DNA of 64,000 bases from Aquicella siphonis (GTDB lineage: Bacteria; Pseudomonadota; Gammaproteobacteria; DSM-16500), in assembly GCF_902459485.1 (NCBI RefSeq), contig NZ_LR699119.1, forward strand, positions 1,922,001-1,986,000. The letters run 5' to 3'. A program made the translations under genes and the position numbers. Positions 41,616-51,182 of this stretch are shown here, one piece after another (the stretch's first letter is position 1; each line of letters begins with the position of its first letter). Below the pieces are notes generated by a model that was not told where the DNA came from, searched no databases, and saw nothing but the letters and a program-made list of their open reading frames with translations.

Positions 41616-43202
41616 ATGTCTCTCAGCCGTATCCCCAACAGCACGGATGATATTCGCGGCACGACCGGAGTTTTGAGACAGCTTCTCTCTGATAACGGCA
41701 CAGCCCGGACTGCCGCCGTCAGCGCGGATGACAGCCACGATCATGACCGGAAGACATCCATTTCCTCAATCCCGCATATTCCTGTGATGAAATTACCACT
41801 GCCTCCCATCCCTTTAAAAAACCGCTGCATTTCAGATTATGCCGCCGCATCCGTGAATCTTTCGCGTTCATTTCACGATATATTCATGATGAAAAAAAAG
41901 ATCAGAAAGAAATTGAATGCCCTGAAAAACCAGGCTTATTTTTTCAAACAAAACAAATGCGGCCCGTTAGACAACTTCATGTATGAGATAGAAGCCGCGA
42001 GCTGCGGGTTTTATCATTTGATCGCGCCGCATCACAGTCCGTCCGCCCGGGCCATTTATAATGATAAATTCGAGTATATCGGCGTCCTGTCAAAAGCCGT
42101 TCCGGGATTTGTTTCGGCGCTTGACGACCCGCTCAGGGAGGAAGACCTGCCGATCGAAGCGTTAAACCACATCAGCATTGAAGACATGGATGCGCTGGAT
42201 GAAAGAGCCAGACTGGAAAATCTCGACCTGGACAACAAACCGGGCCCGCATGTTATCTTTGAATACATTCTTCCGGACCCGGGAGGCACAGGGCTCAGCC
42301 TGCAAGGGAGCGGAGGAAAAACCAGACGCGTCATCCCGGTGACAGCGAAAGACTTGCGCAATTACCGCACCATCAAAGGCCTCGCCATCGGACTGACGAC
42401 CAGTTATATCTTTGAAGAAGACGACTGCCACACCGGCAACATGTCCAAGGATGGAAAGCGAATCGACTTTGACATGTCTCCCTGGCCGATTACTTACAAA
42501 TTTAAAAAAACGGGACCGATTGACTGGACGTTCAGGGATCCCGCCGCGAGGTTCCCGGTCACGGCCTGCGATATCCTTAATTTTCCCAATCTCAAAGACG
42601 CCGCACCATTTTACTGGCCCACCATACCAGTCAGGTTTATTCCTGAAGCCTTCATTTCGGCGGCGTCAAAATTTTTCAAAACCTCCAATAACGCCTTCCC
42701 GTCCCAGGATAATTCGTTATATCAGCGCCTGGCGAAACACCCGGTATTCATTCATCATAAATTCTCCACCTTGCTGAAATTCCTGCTGACGAATGATGAA
42801 ACCTACCGCAGCATTTGCACGCTGCATATACGCCCGGAATCACAGCATGAAAATCAAAGCACTGTTGACATGCTGGTTCAGCATCAGGCTGAACGTCTGC
42901 GCGCGTTCAAGTCAGAAATAACAAAACTTCCACAGTTTCGTGACTGGCTTTCGCTTAATGGCGACACAGTATTAAAAAACATTCTCTACGAGTTTACCGA
43001 ATACAACCAGAGATTCGCGCGCAAGCTGAGCGTCCAGCCGCTCTATCAGCCGCACATCATTAACCTTGATCACGCCGTCAAGGAATATGTGGATATCTGC
43101 GAGAAATCACAAATAGTCAAAAGCGCGGGCACGCTGGAGAAAGAACCGGAAGTAGGTGAATGGCTGGCGGAGTATCGTAAAATCCAGCGCGTCTCATATT
43201 GA
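41616..43202 (+). CDS. Effector candidate with lipid-kinase-like catalytic motif
   Basis: The 528-residue protein has no signal peptide. Residues 1-60 are polar and probably disordered. From about residue 115 a domain begins: EIEAASCGFYHLI, RAIYNDKFEYIGVLSKAVPGFVSAL, and then at 259-290 AIGLTTSYIFEEDDCHTGNMS and KRIDFDMS. D270-x-H272-x2-N275 followed by D284-x-D286 has the spacing of the catalytic loop and metal-binding loop of PI3/PI4-kinase-like proteins. The phrase EDD-H-GN...DFDMS is familiar from several Legionella effectors with that fold (MavQ, LegA5, LepB N-terminus), recalled from memory. It may phosphorylate a host phosphoinositide or protein. The C-terminus overlaps the convergent mvaD gene by nine bases. 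Confidence 0.65.
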   Translation: MSLSRIPNSTDDIRGTTGVLRQLLSDNGTARTAAVSADDSHDHDRKTSISSIPHIPVMKLPLPPIPLKNRCISDYAAASVNLSRSFHDIFMMKKKIRKKLNALKNQAYFFKQNKCGPLDNFMYEIEAASCGFYHLIAPHHSPSARAIYNDKFEYIGVLSKAVPGFVSALDDPLREEDLPIEALNHISIEDMDALDERARLENLDLDNKPGPHVIFEYILPDPGGTGLSLQGSGGKTRRVIPVTAKDLRNYRTIKGLAIGLTTSYIFEEDDCHTGNMSKDGKRIDFDMSPWPITYKFKKTGPIDWTFRDPAARFPVTACDILNFPNLKDAAPFYWPTIPVRFIPEAFISAASKFFKTSNNAFPSQDNSLYQRLAKHPVFIHHKFSTLLKFLLTNDETYRSICTLHIRPESQHENQSTVDMLVQHQAERLRAFKSEITKLPQFRDWLSLNGDTVLKNILYEFTEYNQRFARKLSVQPLYQPHIINLDHAVKEYVDICEKSQIVKSAGTLEKEPEVGEWLAEYRKIQRVSY

Positions 43203-44192
43203 TAACGAAATGATTTCCGCCTCGGGAAACCGTTCCACGATTCTGTCTGTATCTTTTTCCAGGAACAATAATTTCAGATTGGGTCCGGCGTCCTGGGTAA
43301 AATATATCTCTTCGCCCTCACGGCGCATATCCCAGATCTTGTGCATGGCCGCGATGGTTTCCGGCAAGTGATAGCAAACCGGCGGCCAGCTGCTTAACAG
43401 GGTCGCGTGCATGGTGAGCGCGTTGGATTCCGCGGTGCGTCCCAGTAATGAAAAGTTTTTATCTTGCAGCGCACTCTTCAGCAACAACATGTCACGCGCG
43501 ACTGTCTCAGGCCAGCGCGCGTACAACAGACTGGTTTCAACCGTCTGCCGCATCGCTTCGCGGGATGATACCGGTTTCTCGCGAGTGGCGATGGAAAGTA
43601 TGCCGACACGCATGTCGCGCCATTCCGCTTTCAGCGGTTCCGCGTAACTATCCATGCCGTCGGGGCGCGCGCCGGCATGCCACATCACAAACCCGTTCCA
43701 CAATGATCTTGACGCGCTGCCGCTGCCAAGCCGCGCAAGTATCGACAGCTCGCGCGCGGGCAGCGCCCACCCAAACAAGTCATTCAAGGCTGAAACCAGC
43801 GAGGCAAAGCCACAGGCCGAAGAAGCGAGCCCGGCGGCGACGGGAATATTCATGGTAATGTCAACTTGCAGATGCCATGATTTTTTTTCGCGGAACAAAT
43901 CCAGGAAATCACACAGACGTTTCACGAACGCGCTATCCGCGGGCAATGTTTTTCCATTCAAAATGACTCTGTCATCGTTTGCACCCCTGAGAGTGAGGAC
44001 AGTATGCGAACCCTTGCCGGGCAAGGCGACGGAAAGAGAAGACGTCATTGGCAAATTCAATTCCGTGTCACGCTTGCCCCAGTATTTACACAAGGCAATA
44101 TTCGTGGGCGCAAACGCCGCCCCTCGCGCCTGGACAGGTTCACGCAGCGCTCGGGCATTGATAATTTGGCCAACGATATCAGATTTTTTCAC
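43194..44192 (-). CDS. mvaD: Diphosphomevalonate decarboxylase
   Basis: Last step of the mevalonate pathway: ATP-dependent decarboxylation of diphosphomevalonate to IPP. The 332-residue GHMP-superfamily protein has APTNIALCKYWGKRDTELNLPMTSSLSVAL near residue 28 (substrate site). The ATP loop is IPVAAGLASSACGFASLVSAL near residue 110, followed by SGSASRSLWNGFVMW. The C-terminal segment FTQDAGPNLKLLFLE holds the catalytic Asp. Start is GTG with AAGGG upstream; it overlaps the preceding kinase gene by 14 bases. Confidence 0.93.
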   Translation of the reverse strand: MKKSDIVGQIINARALREPVQARGAAFAPTNIALCKYWGKRDTELNLPMTSSLSVALPGKGSHTVLTLRGANDDRVILNGKTLPADSAFVKRLCDFLDLFREKKSWHLQVDITMNIPVAAGLASSACGFASLVSALNDLFGWALPARELSILARLGSGSASRSLWNGFVMWHAGARPDGMDSYAEPLKAEWRDMRVGILSIATREKPVSSREAMRQTVETSLLYARWPETVARDMLLLKSALQDKNFSLLGRTAESNALTMHATLLSSWPPVCYHLPETIAAMHKIWDMRREGEEIYFTQDAGPNLKLLFLEKDTDRIVERFPEAEIISLSI

Positions 44193-45129
44193 AATACAGC
44201 CCTTGTGGTGTCATGGAAACAGGAATGCGCCGCACGCCGGGATATTGTGCCGAACCTGAATACAGATAACTGTCAGGCAACTCTCCCCATCCAATCACAC
44301 AATCGCCCAGTCCGGAACCTGATATTTTGGCGCCGGCAATGCCTTCCTGGCCGCGCAATTCAGTAATCATGTCATGCAAAAGCGGAGTGTTCACACCCAG
44401 CGCGTCCATGAATCCCTGTTGTGTATTCATCAGCATCCCCAAGCCCGTCCAATCTTCCCTTCTGACCAGCCGCACGCCTTCTGCGGCGCACCGTCCGATG
44501 CCCTGACAAAGATGCCTGTAAAGTCTGGGGAAGGCGGAAAAATGAGTATGCACACGCTGTATGACTTCCACTGTGGGCGTTTTAAATCCTGCATATAGCG
44601 CAGTGACAGGATGAGTGACAGAAAATTTTTCGATTTTCAATGGCTGAGGATGATAAGCGATCATTCCGCCATAGACTGACGCCGCTATATCCGCACCTGA
44701 CCCCGTTCCCTGAATCCGCCGGATCACACTGCGGCCGCGCCGCACCAGTTCAAGCGGTGTGATACGCATGTCCAGCCAGGCAGACAGCACCGCAAGCACC
44801 GCCGCCGTGACCGCGGCCGAAGATCCCAGTCCCACCCGGTCAGAAAACTCCGTTTCAATCTGCAGGTCAAAACCGCGTTTGAGATATCGGCGATAATGCC
44901 GGATGGCTCCGAGAACAAAATGAAACGGTTTTTCGATATAAACATCTTGCAGCTGCGCGGCGTAATGTCCGTGCAGGGATGAATGAATGCGGATTTCGGT
45001 ATCGGGCCTTGCTGTCAGAGTAACGGAAATCCTTTTGTTCACAGCGCAGACCAGCGCAGGCTTGCCATGCAGCACCGCAAACTCGCCCAACAGCATCATG
45101 GAACCTGGCGCGGATGCCTTAATCTGCAT
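44179..45129 (-). CDS. Phosphomevalonate kinase-like GHMP kinase
   Basis: A 316-residue GHMP kinase. ASAPGSMMLLGEFAVLHGKPALVCAVNKRI begins it, RVGLGSSAAVTAAVLAVLSAWL is the ATP-binding motif 2, and GIAGAKISGSGLGDCVIGW is motif 3. Because the mevalonate kinase activity is already provided by the fused gene upstream, this copy most likely phosphorylates mevalonate 5-phosphate to the diphosphate. Sequence alone does not fully separate the two. The frame is open to 45174, but GAGGGA before the ATG at 45129 decides the start. Confidence 0.82.
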   Translation of the reverse strand: MQIKASAPGSMMLLGEFAVLHGKPALVCAVNKRISVTLTARPDTEIRIHSSLHGHYAAQLQDVYIEKPFHFVLGAIRHYRRYLKRGFDLQIETEFSDRVGLGSSAAVTAAVLAVLSAWLDMRITPLELVRRGRSVIRRIQGTGSGADIAASVYGGMIAYHPQPLKIEKFSVTHPVTALYAGFKTPTVEVIQRVHTHFSAFPRLYRHLCQGIGRCAAEGVRLVRREDWTGLGMLMNTQQGFMDALGVNTPLLHDMITELRGQEGIAGAKISGSGLGDCVIGWGELPDSYLYSGSAQYPGVRRIPVSMTPQGLYCEKI

Positions 45130-45143
45130 GGTATCCCTCGCGC

Positions 45144-47480
45144 TCAGGCAGCATAAACGCCTCTGGGCTCGCATGAAATGGGAATCACATTGTAGCCGAA
45201 ACGCGAGCTAAGCGAGGCCAGTGATTGCTGATCATCAGACACGACCAACACCGCGCCAGCCTTGTCACCTGTCACCGATCCCGCGCCGCAAATCTTCGCT
45301 GCGCCGCCGGCCGCTTCCACCAACGAAACAAATTTCCGTACCCGTTCCGGCACAACGCCTATGTCTGTCAGCAACCGATGATTGCCGCGTATGGCTTCCT
45401 GCATGCCGCGCCAGGCTTGCTGTTTCAAGGCGGTGTCCATGGCTGTTGTCACAGCAGTGAACTCCTCCCCCAGACGGCCAGATTTGAAATAAGGCGCGAC
45501 GCTTTCAACGCAATGCCCCGTGGACGATTCCGGCGAACCTGTATTAATGAGATACATGGGAAGCGACGGAATGGAACGCGGTTCCAGTGTTTGTCCGCGC
45601 ATGTAAATGCATCCGCCCTGCATGGCCACTCGTAAATCCAGGCCGCTTGAATATCCGTGCTGCATGTTTTCAACTTCCAGGGCGAGTTTGAACAACTGCT
45701 CTTGCGGAACCGGTAATTCCATATAACTCGAAATCGCCTGCATCACGCTGACGATGGTCGCAGCGGATGACCCCATGCCGCAGCCAATGGGAAGATCAGA
45801 CTGCACCTGTATTTTCACGCCATGCGGCAAAGTGAGATTGAGTGATTCCGTCAACATGCCGATAGCAAACTGGGCCAGCTCGAAGGGTTTTTGCAAAACA
45901 TCGCGTATGCTGAAATCACCGCGTATGAATCGATAATATTTCTGCTTGATCTTGTTCTTCAGATGGTGGAGAGCGTCAACACTCAAGCGGCTGCGATGAG
46001 ACAAGTCCGACAAATCGAACAACACCTGGGGCACTTGCTCGCGCGTCACCGTCGCGGTCACATAGCGGTTGACTGCCATGGCCAGCGCGGGACTGCCATA
46101 GACTACAGCATGTTCGCCAGACAAAATCAGCTTCCCCGGCGCGATCACCCTGATGGTGTTTCTTTCATCTCGGGACACCGCCGCGCGCGCGCGGCGCAGT
46201 GTCCTGCCAACCGTCAAAACACTTTCCGCCGATTCACTGGCGTCACTGGATGCGCACCTTTCAGTCTGCTGGCTGCGCGCTTGCGTCTCTTCCACGACTT
46301 CATAGACACGTTTGTGATCCCGCATCCGGGCCAGCCGGAACCCGCCGGTATCATACAAGGGGATTTCCTGCTCACAGCCATCCTCGGCATAGCTAAACCT
46401 GAAAAACTGTTCATATTCCTCATAATTCAGGCGTTTGCGGTTTGCCAGCAATTCCGCATGGTACACGCTGTGCAGCGCGCCACGATATCCCGGACGCACC
46501 GTCCCGCTAAAATATTCCGCCACACAGCCTGAGCCATAGCTGTAAAAACCAATGCGCTTGCCGCCAAGATCTTCTTCCGCATGATCCAGCAGGGAAGCCA
46601 GGCCGAGATAAAGTGACGCTGAATAACTGTTTCCGGTTTTGCGCCCGTACTCCAGCGCGTATTGGATCTGCCGCTGCGTGTCTTCCACAGGCAGATTCTG
46701 CTGATGATTGATTTTCAGTAAATGCTGATGCGCTTTTTCCACCAGGCGCGGAACCGGCGTGTGATAGCAGAAATATGCATGGTCCGAAAATTCCCGCCGG
46801 GATTCCGACTGATAGTGCTGCCAGCTTTTTTCAAGCATGACAAGATACAGCTTGCTGGAATATTTGCCGTCAACCAGGGCTTCGTGCAGATAGTTGGGAC
46901 GCCAGAAATCCATGACATTTTCCGCGGCGACACCGTATTCCGGCTCAACCGCCAATACGCGCGGGTCCGCTGACAATACCAGAGCGACCGCTGCGCTGCC
47001 TTGTGATGATTCGCCGGATGTGGCCAGCCCGTAGCGGGCAATGTCCGAAGCCACCACCAATACTTTTTTTTCCGGATGGTCGCGCAGGAAAGACAGACCC
47101 AATTGTATGGCGGCTGTTCCACTGTAACAGGCTTGTTTCAACTCAACCACACGGCAGCGGGACGGCAGCCCCAGCAAGCCGTGGACAAACAACCCCGCCG
47201 CCTTGGATTGATCGATGCCAGACTCCGTCGCGAATAAAAACAGGGCAATATCATTGATCTCCACACCTTGCAGCGCCTGGCGCGCTGCGTTTGCCCCCAT
47301 TGTGACAATGTCCTCGCCCGGCGGAGAAACAGACATGACGTATTGACCCAGTCCGGTATGGTATTTTTCGACATCCGTGCCGCGCGCCCGGGCAAGCTCC
47401 GCCAGCTCAAACGCATACCGAGAAGTATATATGGCCAAGGTATCAATGCCGACTGTCACATTTCCCCTGTTAGCTGACAT
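45144..47480 (-). CDS. Fusion of HMG-CoA synthase and mevalonate kinase
   Basis: One uninterrupted 778-codon frame joins two pathway enzymes. Residues 1-397 are HMG-CoA synthase, with the catalytic Glu86 (FATESGID), nucleophile Cys118 (ELKQACYSGTAAIQLG), His240 (AYFCYHTPVPRLVEKA) and GSYGSGC-type FYSYGSGCVAEYFSG. Residues 398-440 are a polar linker (Ser/Arg/Gln/Glu-rich). Residues 442-778 are a GHMP kinase of mevalonate-kinase type, with IRVIAPGKLILSGEHAVVYGSPALAMAVNRY, the ATP loop LPIGCGMGSSAATIVSVM and AAKICGAGSVTGDKAGAVL. It condenses acetyl-CoA with acetoacetyl-CoA and phosphorylates mevalonate; the intervening reductase is the gene before it. GAGGGA lies upstream of the ATG. Single-chain HMGS-MvK is unusual. 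Confidence 0.92.
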   Translation of the reverse strand: MSANRGNVTVGIDTLAIYTSRYAFELAELARARGTDVEKYHTGLGQYVMSVSPPGEDIVTMGANAARQALQGVEINDIALFLFATESGIDQSKAAGLFVHGLLGLPSRCRVVELKQACYSGTAAIQLGLSFLRDHPEKKVLVVASDIARYGLATSGESSQGSAAVALVLSADPRVLAVEPEYGVAAENVMDFWRPNYLHEALVDGKYSSKLYLVMLEKSWQHYQSESRREFSDHAYFCYHTPVPRLVEKAHQHLLKINHQQNLPVEDTQRQIQYALEYGRKTGNSYSASLYLGLASLLDHAEEDLGGKRIGFYSYGSGCVAEYFSGTVRPGYRGALHSVYHAELLANRKRLNYEEYEQFFRFSYAEDGCEQEIPLYDTGGFRLARMRDHKRVYEVVEETQARSQQTERCASSDASESAESVLTVGRTLRRARAAVSRDERNTIRVIAPGKLILSGEHAVVYGSPALAMAVNRYVTATVTREQVPQVLFDLSDLSHRSRLSVDALHHLKNKIKQKYYRFIRGDFSIRDVLQKPFELAQFAIGMLTESLNLTLPHGVKIQVQSDLPIGCGMGSSAATIVSVMQAISSYMELPVPQEQLFKLALEVENMQHGYSSGLDLRVAMQGGCIYMRGQTLEPRSIPSLPMYLINTGSPESSTGHCVESVAPYFKSGRLGEEFTAVTTAMDTALKQQAWRGMQEAIRGNHRLLTDIGVVPERVRKFVSLVEAAGGAAKICGAGSVTGDKAGAVLVVSDDQQSLASLSSRFGYNVIPISCEPRGVYAA

Positions 47481-47489
47481 CGCGTTCCC

Positions 47490-48557
47490 TCATCTGGTTT
47501 TACGTTCTAGTTTCACATGACTGCGCATCAATTCACCCTGGTTGGTTTGCGCCGCAAGCAGGGATAATTCACCGCACAGAACCACGGCGGCCGCAATCAC
47601 GGCCAGGCGTCTGGCGTTGTGTCCCGGCTCGCGGGATTCGGAACATCCCAGCAGCGCCAGGTTTTCCCGTACGAAATCCAGGGTCTTGCCGCTTCCTACC
47701 GCGCCGATAATGACATTGGGCAGCGTCACGGAAAAATACAAATCATCGCCGCGCAATTCCGCATGCACGAACCCTTGCGAGCCTTCTATGATATTCGCGG
47801 CATCCTGCCCGGTAGCGAGATAAAATCCCAGCAGCATATTGGCAAAATGAGCATTGGCTGTGCGCAAGCCGCCTGCCGCTATGTTTCCCAGCAAGTTTTT
47901 CTTGATATTAAGGTCAATGATTTTTTCCGGTGTCGTTTTCAGGAAGCGGCGGCACAATAGTCTGGAGAGGGTGACTTCCGCCACCACATTTTTACCCCGT
48001 CCCAGGATACCGTTCACGGCGGACACTTTCTTGTCACTGCAATAATTGCCGGAAATGCTGACATAGCGCAATGCGGGATACTGATTCAATATCCATTCCA
48101 GCATGCGGTCTGAAGCCAGGGTCACCATGTTATGCCCGGCTGCGTCCCCCGTTAACAATTCAAATCTCAGGAACAGCAGTGAGCCTATGATCTGGGCGTG
48201 CATGCCAATCAGCCTGGCATAGCGGCTGGTTTCACGCACCAGCGCCTGCAGGCTGTCTTTATGTTTTTGAACATCCAGATAAACCTGATGGAGTTCCGCA
48301 GCCGAATCTGCTTCCACCAGAATGGAGCGCGTCATGCGTTCATCCACGATGACTGCCCGAATGCCCCCGGCCTGTGTGCACACCCGCGCTCCGCGATGCG
48401 TGGACGGCCATAGAGGGGATTCCAGCGTTGCAAGAGGGACCGGAACTGCTTCATCGATTTCAGCGCTGACAATCCGGACCGGACCAACCACGCGCATGGG
48501 TATCGCAGCTGTGTACTCCGCCTCGTCCCGCTTATTGTATATATCTCGCCAGCGCAT
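47490..48557 (-). CDS. HMG-CoA reductase, class I-like
   Basis: Reduces HMG-CoA to mevalonate. VVGPVRIVSAEID...VPVPLATLESPLWPSTHRGARV corresponds to the substrate-binding segment with the catalytic Glu. TGDAAGHNMVTLAS is the cofactor motif, and SGNYCSDKKVSAVNGILGRGKNVVAEV has the catalytic Lys and reads like eukaryotic/archaeal (class I) enzymes. FYLATGQDAANI has the catalytic Asp, and the end MRSHVK has the catalytic His. The frame is open upstream to 48659, with ATGs at 48620 and 48557. The 48620 start would leave one base to idi and has no ribosome binding site, so 48557 is chosen tentatively. It begins the four-gene mevalonate operon. Confidence 0.88.
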   Translation of the reverse strand: MRWRDIYNKRDEAEYTAAIPMRVVGPVRIVSAEIDEAVPVPLATLESPLWPSTHRGARVCTQAGGIRAVIVDERMTRSILVEADSAAELHQVYLDVQKHKDSLQALVRETSRYARLIGMHAQIIGSLLFLRFELLTGDAAGHNMVTLASDRMLEWILNQYPALRYVSISGNYCSDKKVSAVNGILGRGKNVVAEVTLSRLLCRRFLKTTPEKIIDLNIKKNLLGNIAAGGLRTANAHFANMLLGFYLATGQDAANIIEGSQGFVHAELRGDDLYFSVTLPNVIIGAVGSGKTLDFVRENLALLGCSESREPGHNARRLAVIAAAVVLCGELSLLAAQTNQGELMRSHVKLERKTR

Positions 48558-48621
48558 ATTTTTCTTGAAATCAGTAAGCCCTGAGGCTATAAAAGGCCAC
48601 CATTCTACTGGAAAAGACATA

Positions 48622-49173
48622 ATGACGGCAACCGAATGCGTACCTTCTGAATATGTCATCCTGGTCGACGAACAGGATAATGAAATCGGCCTGGCTGAAA
48701 AACTGGAGGCGCATGAAAAAAGCCTGCTTCACAGGGCTTTTTCCGTGTTCATATTCCGTCGCACCCCCCGCGTTGAAATTCTGTTGCAACAACGGGCATT
48801 GCACAAATACCACTCACCAGGGCTCTGGACCAACACTTGCTGCTCTCACCCCCGCGAAGGTGAAACAGTGCTTGCCGCCGCCAGCCGGCGCTTGCAGGAA
48901 GAGCTGGGCGTCACCGCCACTTTGCGGGATCTGGGCTGGTTTAAATACCATGCCCGTTTTCCTAACGGCTTGTCCGAACATGAAATCGACCATGTGGTGA
49001 TAGGCGAACTCTCTCCCGCACAATCGGTCGCGCCCAACCCGGATGAAGTACACGCCTGCCGCTGGGTCACCATACCTGAGCTGGAGTCTGAAATGACCAC
49101 CGCGCCGGAAAGATTCACCCCATGGCTGCACCAAGCCCTGAGCTTTGTGAAGCCGCACATCAGCCGGCTCTGA
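48622..49173 (+). CDS. idi: Isopentenyl-diphosphate delta-isomerase, type I
   Basis: Interconverts IPP and DMAPP, which is needed when IPP comes from mevalonate. The 183-residue Nudix-fold protein has VILVDEQDNEIGLAEKLEAHEKSLLHRAFSVFIF, the catalytic Cys in SPGLWTNTCCSHPREGE, and RRLQEELGV, GLSEHEIDHVVIGEL as in type I Idi. The frame is open far upstream, but this ATG gives the normal N-terminus. It is divergent from the mevalonate operon and so probably shares a control region. Confidence 0.95.
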   Translation: MTATECVPSEYVILVDEQDNEIGLAEKLEAHEKSLLHRAFSVFIFRRTPRVEILLQQRALHKYHSPGLWTNTCCSHPREGETVLAAASRRLQEELGVTATLRDLGWFKYHARFPNGLSEHEIDHVVIGELSPAQSVAPNPDEVHACRWVTIPELESEMTTAPERFTPWLHQALSFVKPHISRL

Positions 49174-49192
49174 AAGCCCGGAATGAGCACTG

Positions 49193-50461
49193 TCACGCCG
49201 TCATTTCACTGCGGCCGTAGACAGGATAATTTCTGCATAATTCAATCACTTCATTTTTGATTCGCGCAATGACCGCTTCATTCTGCAAATCATCAAGAAT
49301 GTCACAAATCCAGTTCGCGATCTGTTCGCACTCCGGCTCCTTGAAGCCGCGCGTTGTCACAGCGGGCGAACCAATACGGATGCCGCTAGTGATAAAAGGC
49401 GACTGAGGATCGTTGGGAACCGCGTTTTTATTTGTCGTAATGTATGCTCGTCCTAATGCGGCTTCCGCATCTTTTCCAGTGAGGCTCTTGTCTATCAAAT
49501 CAATCAGCATGAGATGATCATCCGTACCGCCGCTGACAATCTTGTATCCGCGCTTTATCAGGGTCTTCGCCATCACGCGTGCATTATTCAGCACCTGCTG
49601 CTGATAACTCTTGAATTCAGGCTGCAAAGCTTCCTGAAAAGACACTGCCTTGGCCGCAATCACATGTTCCAGCGGACCGCCCTGACCGCCGGGAAAAACC
49701 GCGGAATTCAATTTCTTTTCCAGCTCAGGGTTGGCCCTCGCCATGATCATGCCGCCGCGCGGGCCGCGCAAGGTCTTGTGCGTGGTCGTTGTAGTCACAT
49801 CAGCGATTTTAACCGGCGAAGGATACAATCCCACCGCAACCAGGCCTGCGATATGCGCAATATCGGATAAAAGATAAGCACCCACGCTGTCCGCGATTTC
49901 GCGAAACCGCTGCCAGTCTACAATGCGCGAATAAGCGGAAAATCCCGTCACGATCAGTTTGGGTTTATGCTCACTGGCAAGTCTGGCTGCTTCTTCATAG
50001 TCAATTTCTCCCGTATCCGGGTGAATGCCGTATGAAAAAAACTTGTATAGCTTGCCGGAAAAATTGACCGGCGATCCGTGCGTCAAATGCCCGCCATGCG
50101 CAAGACTCATGCCCAGCACCACATCGCCGGGACTGATCATGGCAGCGTAAGCAGCCGCATTGGCCTGGGAACCCGAGTGCGGTTGAACATTCACATAATC
50201 CGCACCGAACAATTTTTTGGCACGTTCAATAGCGAGGTTTTCTGCCACGTCTATGTATTCACAGCCGCCATAATAACGTTTGCCGGGATAGCCTTCCGCA
50301 TACTTATTTGTCAATACCGACCCCTGAACAGCCAGCACGTTGGGGCTGACATAGTTTTCTGAGGCTATCAGTTCGATATGATCTTCCTGGCGCTGTTTTT
50401 CATTTTCTATGGCTTGCCAGATGGCGGGATCAAATTCACGCAGTGACTCATAGGGAAACAT
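49193..50461 (-). CDS. glyA: Serine hydroxymethyltransferase
   Basis: Converts serine to glycine and charges tetrahydrofolate with the one-carbon unit used by the purine enzymes nearby. The 422-residue PLP enzyme has [30 protein letters not shown], and the PLP-lysine segment [42 protein letters not shown]-type residues appear late. Full length. It lies four bases after purE. Confidence 0.97.
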   Translation of the reverse strand: MFPYESLREFDPAIWQAIENEKQRQEDHIELIASENYVSPNVLAVQGSVLTNKYAEGYPGKRYYGGCEYIDVAENLAIERAKKLFGADYVNVQPHSGSQANAAAYAAMISPGDVVLGMSLAHGGHLTHGSPVNFSGKLYKFFSYGIHPDTGEIDYEEAARLASEHKPKLIVTGFSAYSRIVDWQRFREIADSVGAYLLSDIAHIAGLVAVGLYPSPVKIADVTTTTTHKTLRGPRGGMIMARANPELEKKLNSAVFPGGQGGPLEHVIAAKAVSFQEALQPEFKSYQQQVLNNARVMAKTLIKRGYKIVSGGTDDHLMLIDLIDKSLTGKDAEAALGRAYITTNKNAVPNDPQSPFITSGIRIGSPAVTTRGFKEPECEQIANWICDILDDLQNEAVIARIKNEVIELCRNYPVYGRSEMTA

Positions 50462-50465
50462 AAAC

Positions 50466-50960
50466 TTATCCTTTCAGTTGTGCGTTTTCTAAAACCGTTT
50501 GAGCCTGTTTTTCACGCTGCATGCGCACCGCATCGCGATATTCAGGATATTTGTTGCCAAGAATCCCGGCTGCGAGAATGGCCGCATTAACAGCACCCGC
50601 CTTGCCTACCGCCAGTGTGCCGACCGGAATACCAGCGGGCATTTGCACTATCGACAATAACGCATCCAGCCCATTGGCGAACGTCGAAGAAGGCATGGGC
50701 ACACCCAATACCGGAACCAGTGTTTTCGCCGCCACCACCCCGGGAAGATGCGCCGCTCCGCCCGCCGCAGCTATGAACACTTCCACTCCGCGCTGCTCGG
50801 CGGATTTCAGGTAATCAAACAAAGCATCCGGCGTGCGATGCGCGGACAAAGCCCGTGCCTCATGAGGAATTTGTAATTTATCAAGCATTAAGCTGGCTTC
50901 TTCCATGATGCCCCAGTCCGATTTGGATCCCATGATGATAGATACGAGTACTTTAGACAT
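50466..50960 (-). CDS. purE: N5-carboxyaminoimidazole ribonucleotide mutase
   Basis: Moves the carboxyl group of N5-CAIR to form CAIR in purine synthesis. The 164-residue class I PurE has [38 protein letters not shown] and [28 protein letters not shown]. Its usual partner purK is not in the window. The 222-bp leader upstream contains a TTGCCG-18-TATCAT promoter-like pair. Confidence 0.96.
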   Translation of the reverse strand: MSKVLVSIIMGSKSDWGIMEEASLMLDKLQIPHEARALSAHRTPDALFDYLKSAEQRGVEVFIAAAGGAAHLPGVVAAKTLVPVLGVPMPSSTFANGLDALLSIVQMPAGIPVGTLAVGKAGAVNAAILAAGILGNKYPEYRDAVRMQREKQAQTVLENAQLKG

Positions 50961-51182
50961 AATTCATTCCTGGCTGATTAAATTAAAAGGGGTGCCGCCA
51001 CACCATGCCGGATGCCAACAAGAGCAGGTGAGGCTTGTCGCGCTCAATATGTGTATAAAAACCGCCTCATCTTCCTCTTTTTTATCTCGGTTGTGTTTGA
51101 CGGCAAACCCGGAAGGGTTAATATTAACGAGCCGGCATGATACCAGATTTTTCCTGCAAACGGCAAAGCAGAACTACAAATA

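Noticed and set aside
50961-51182. Possible purine riboswitch or PurR operator upstream of purE
   Set aside because: No purine aptamer core and no good match to the 16-bp PurR site were seen; only a promoter-like pair is visible.
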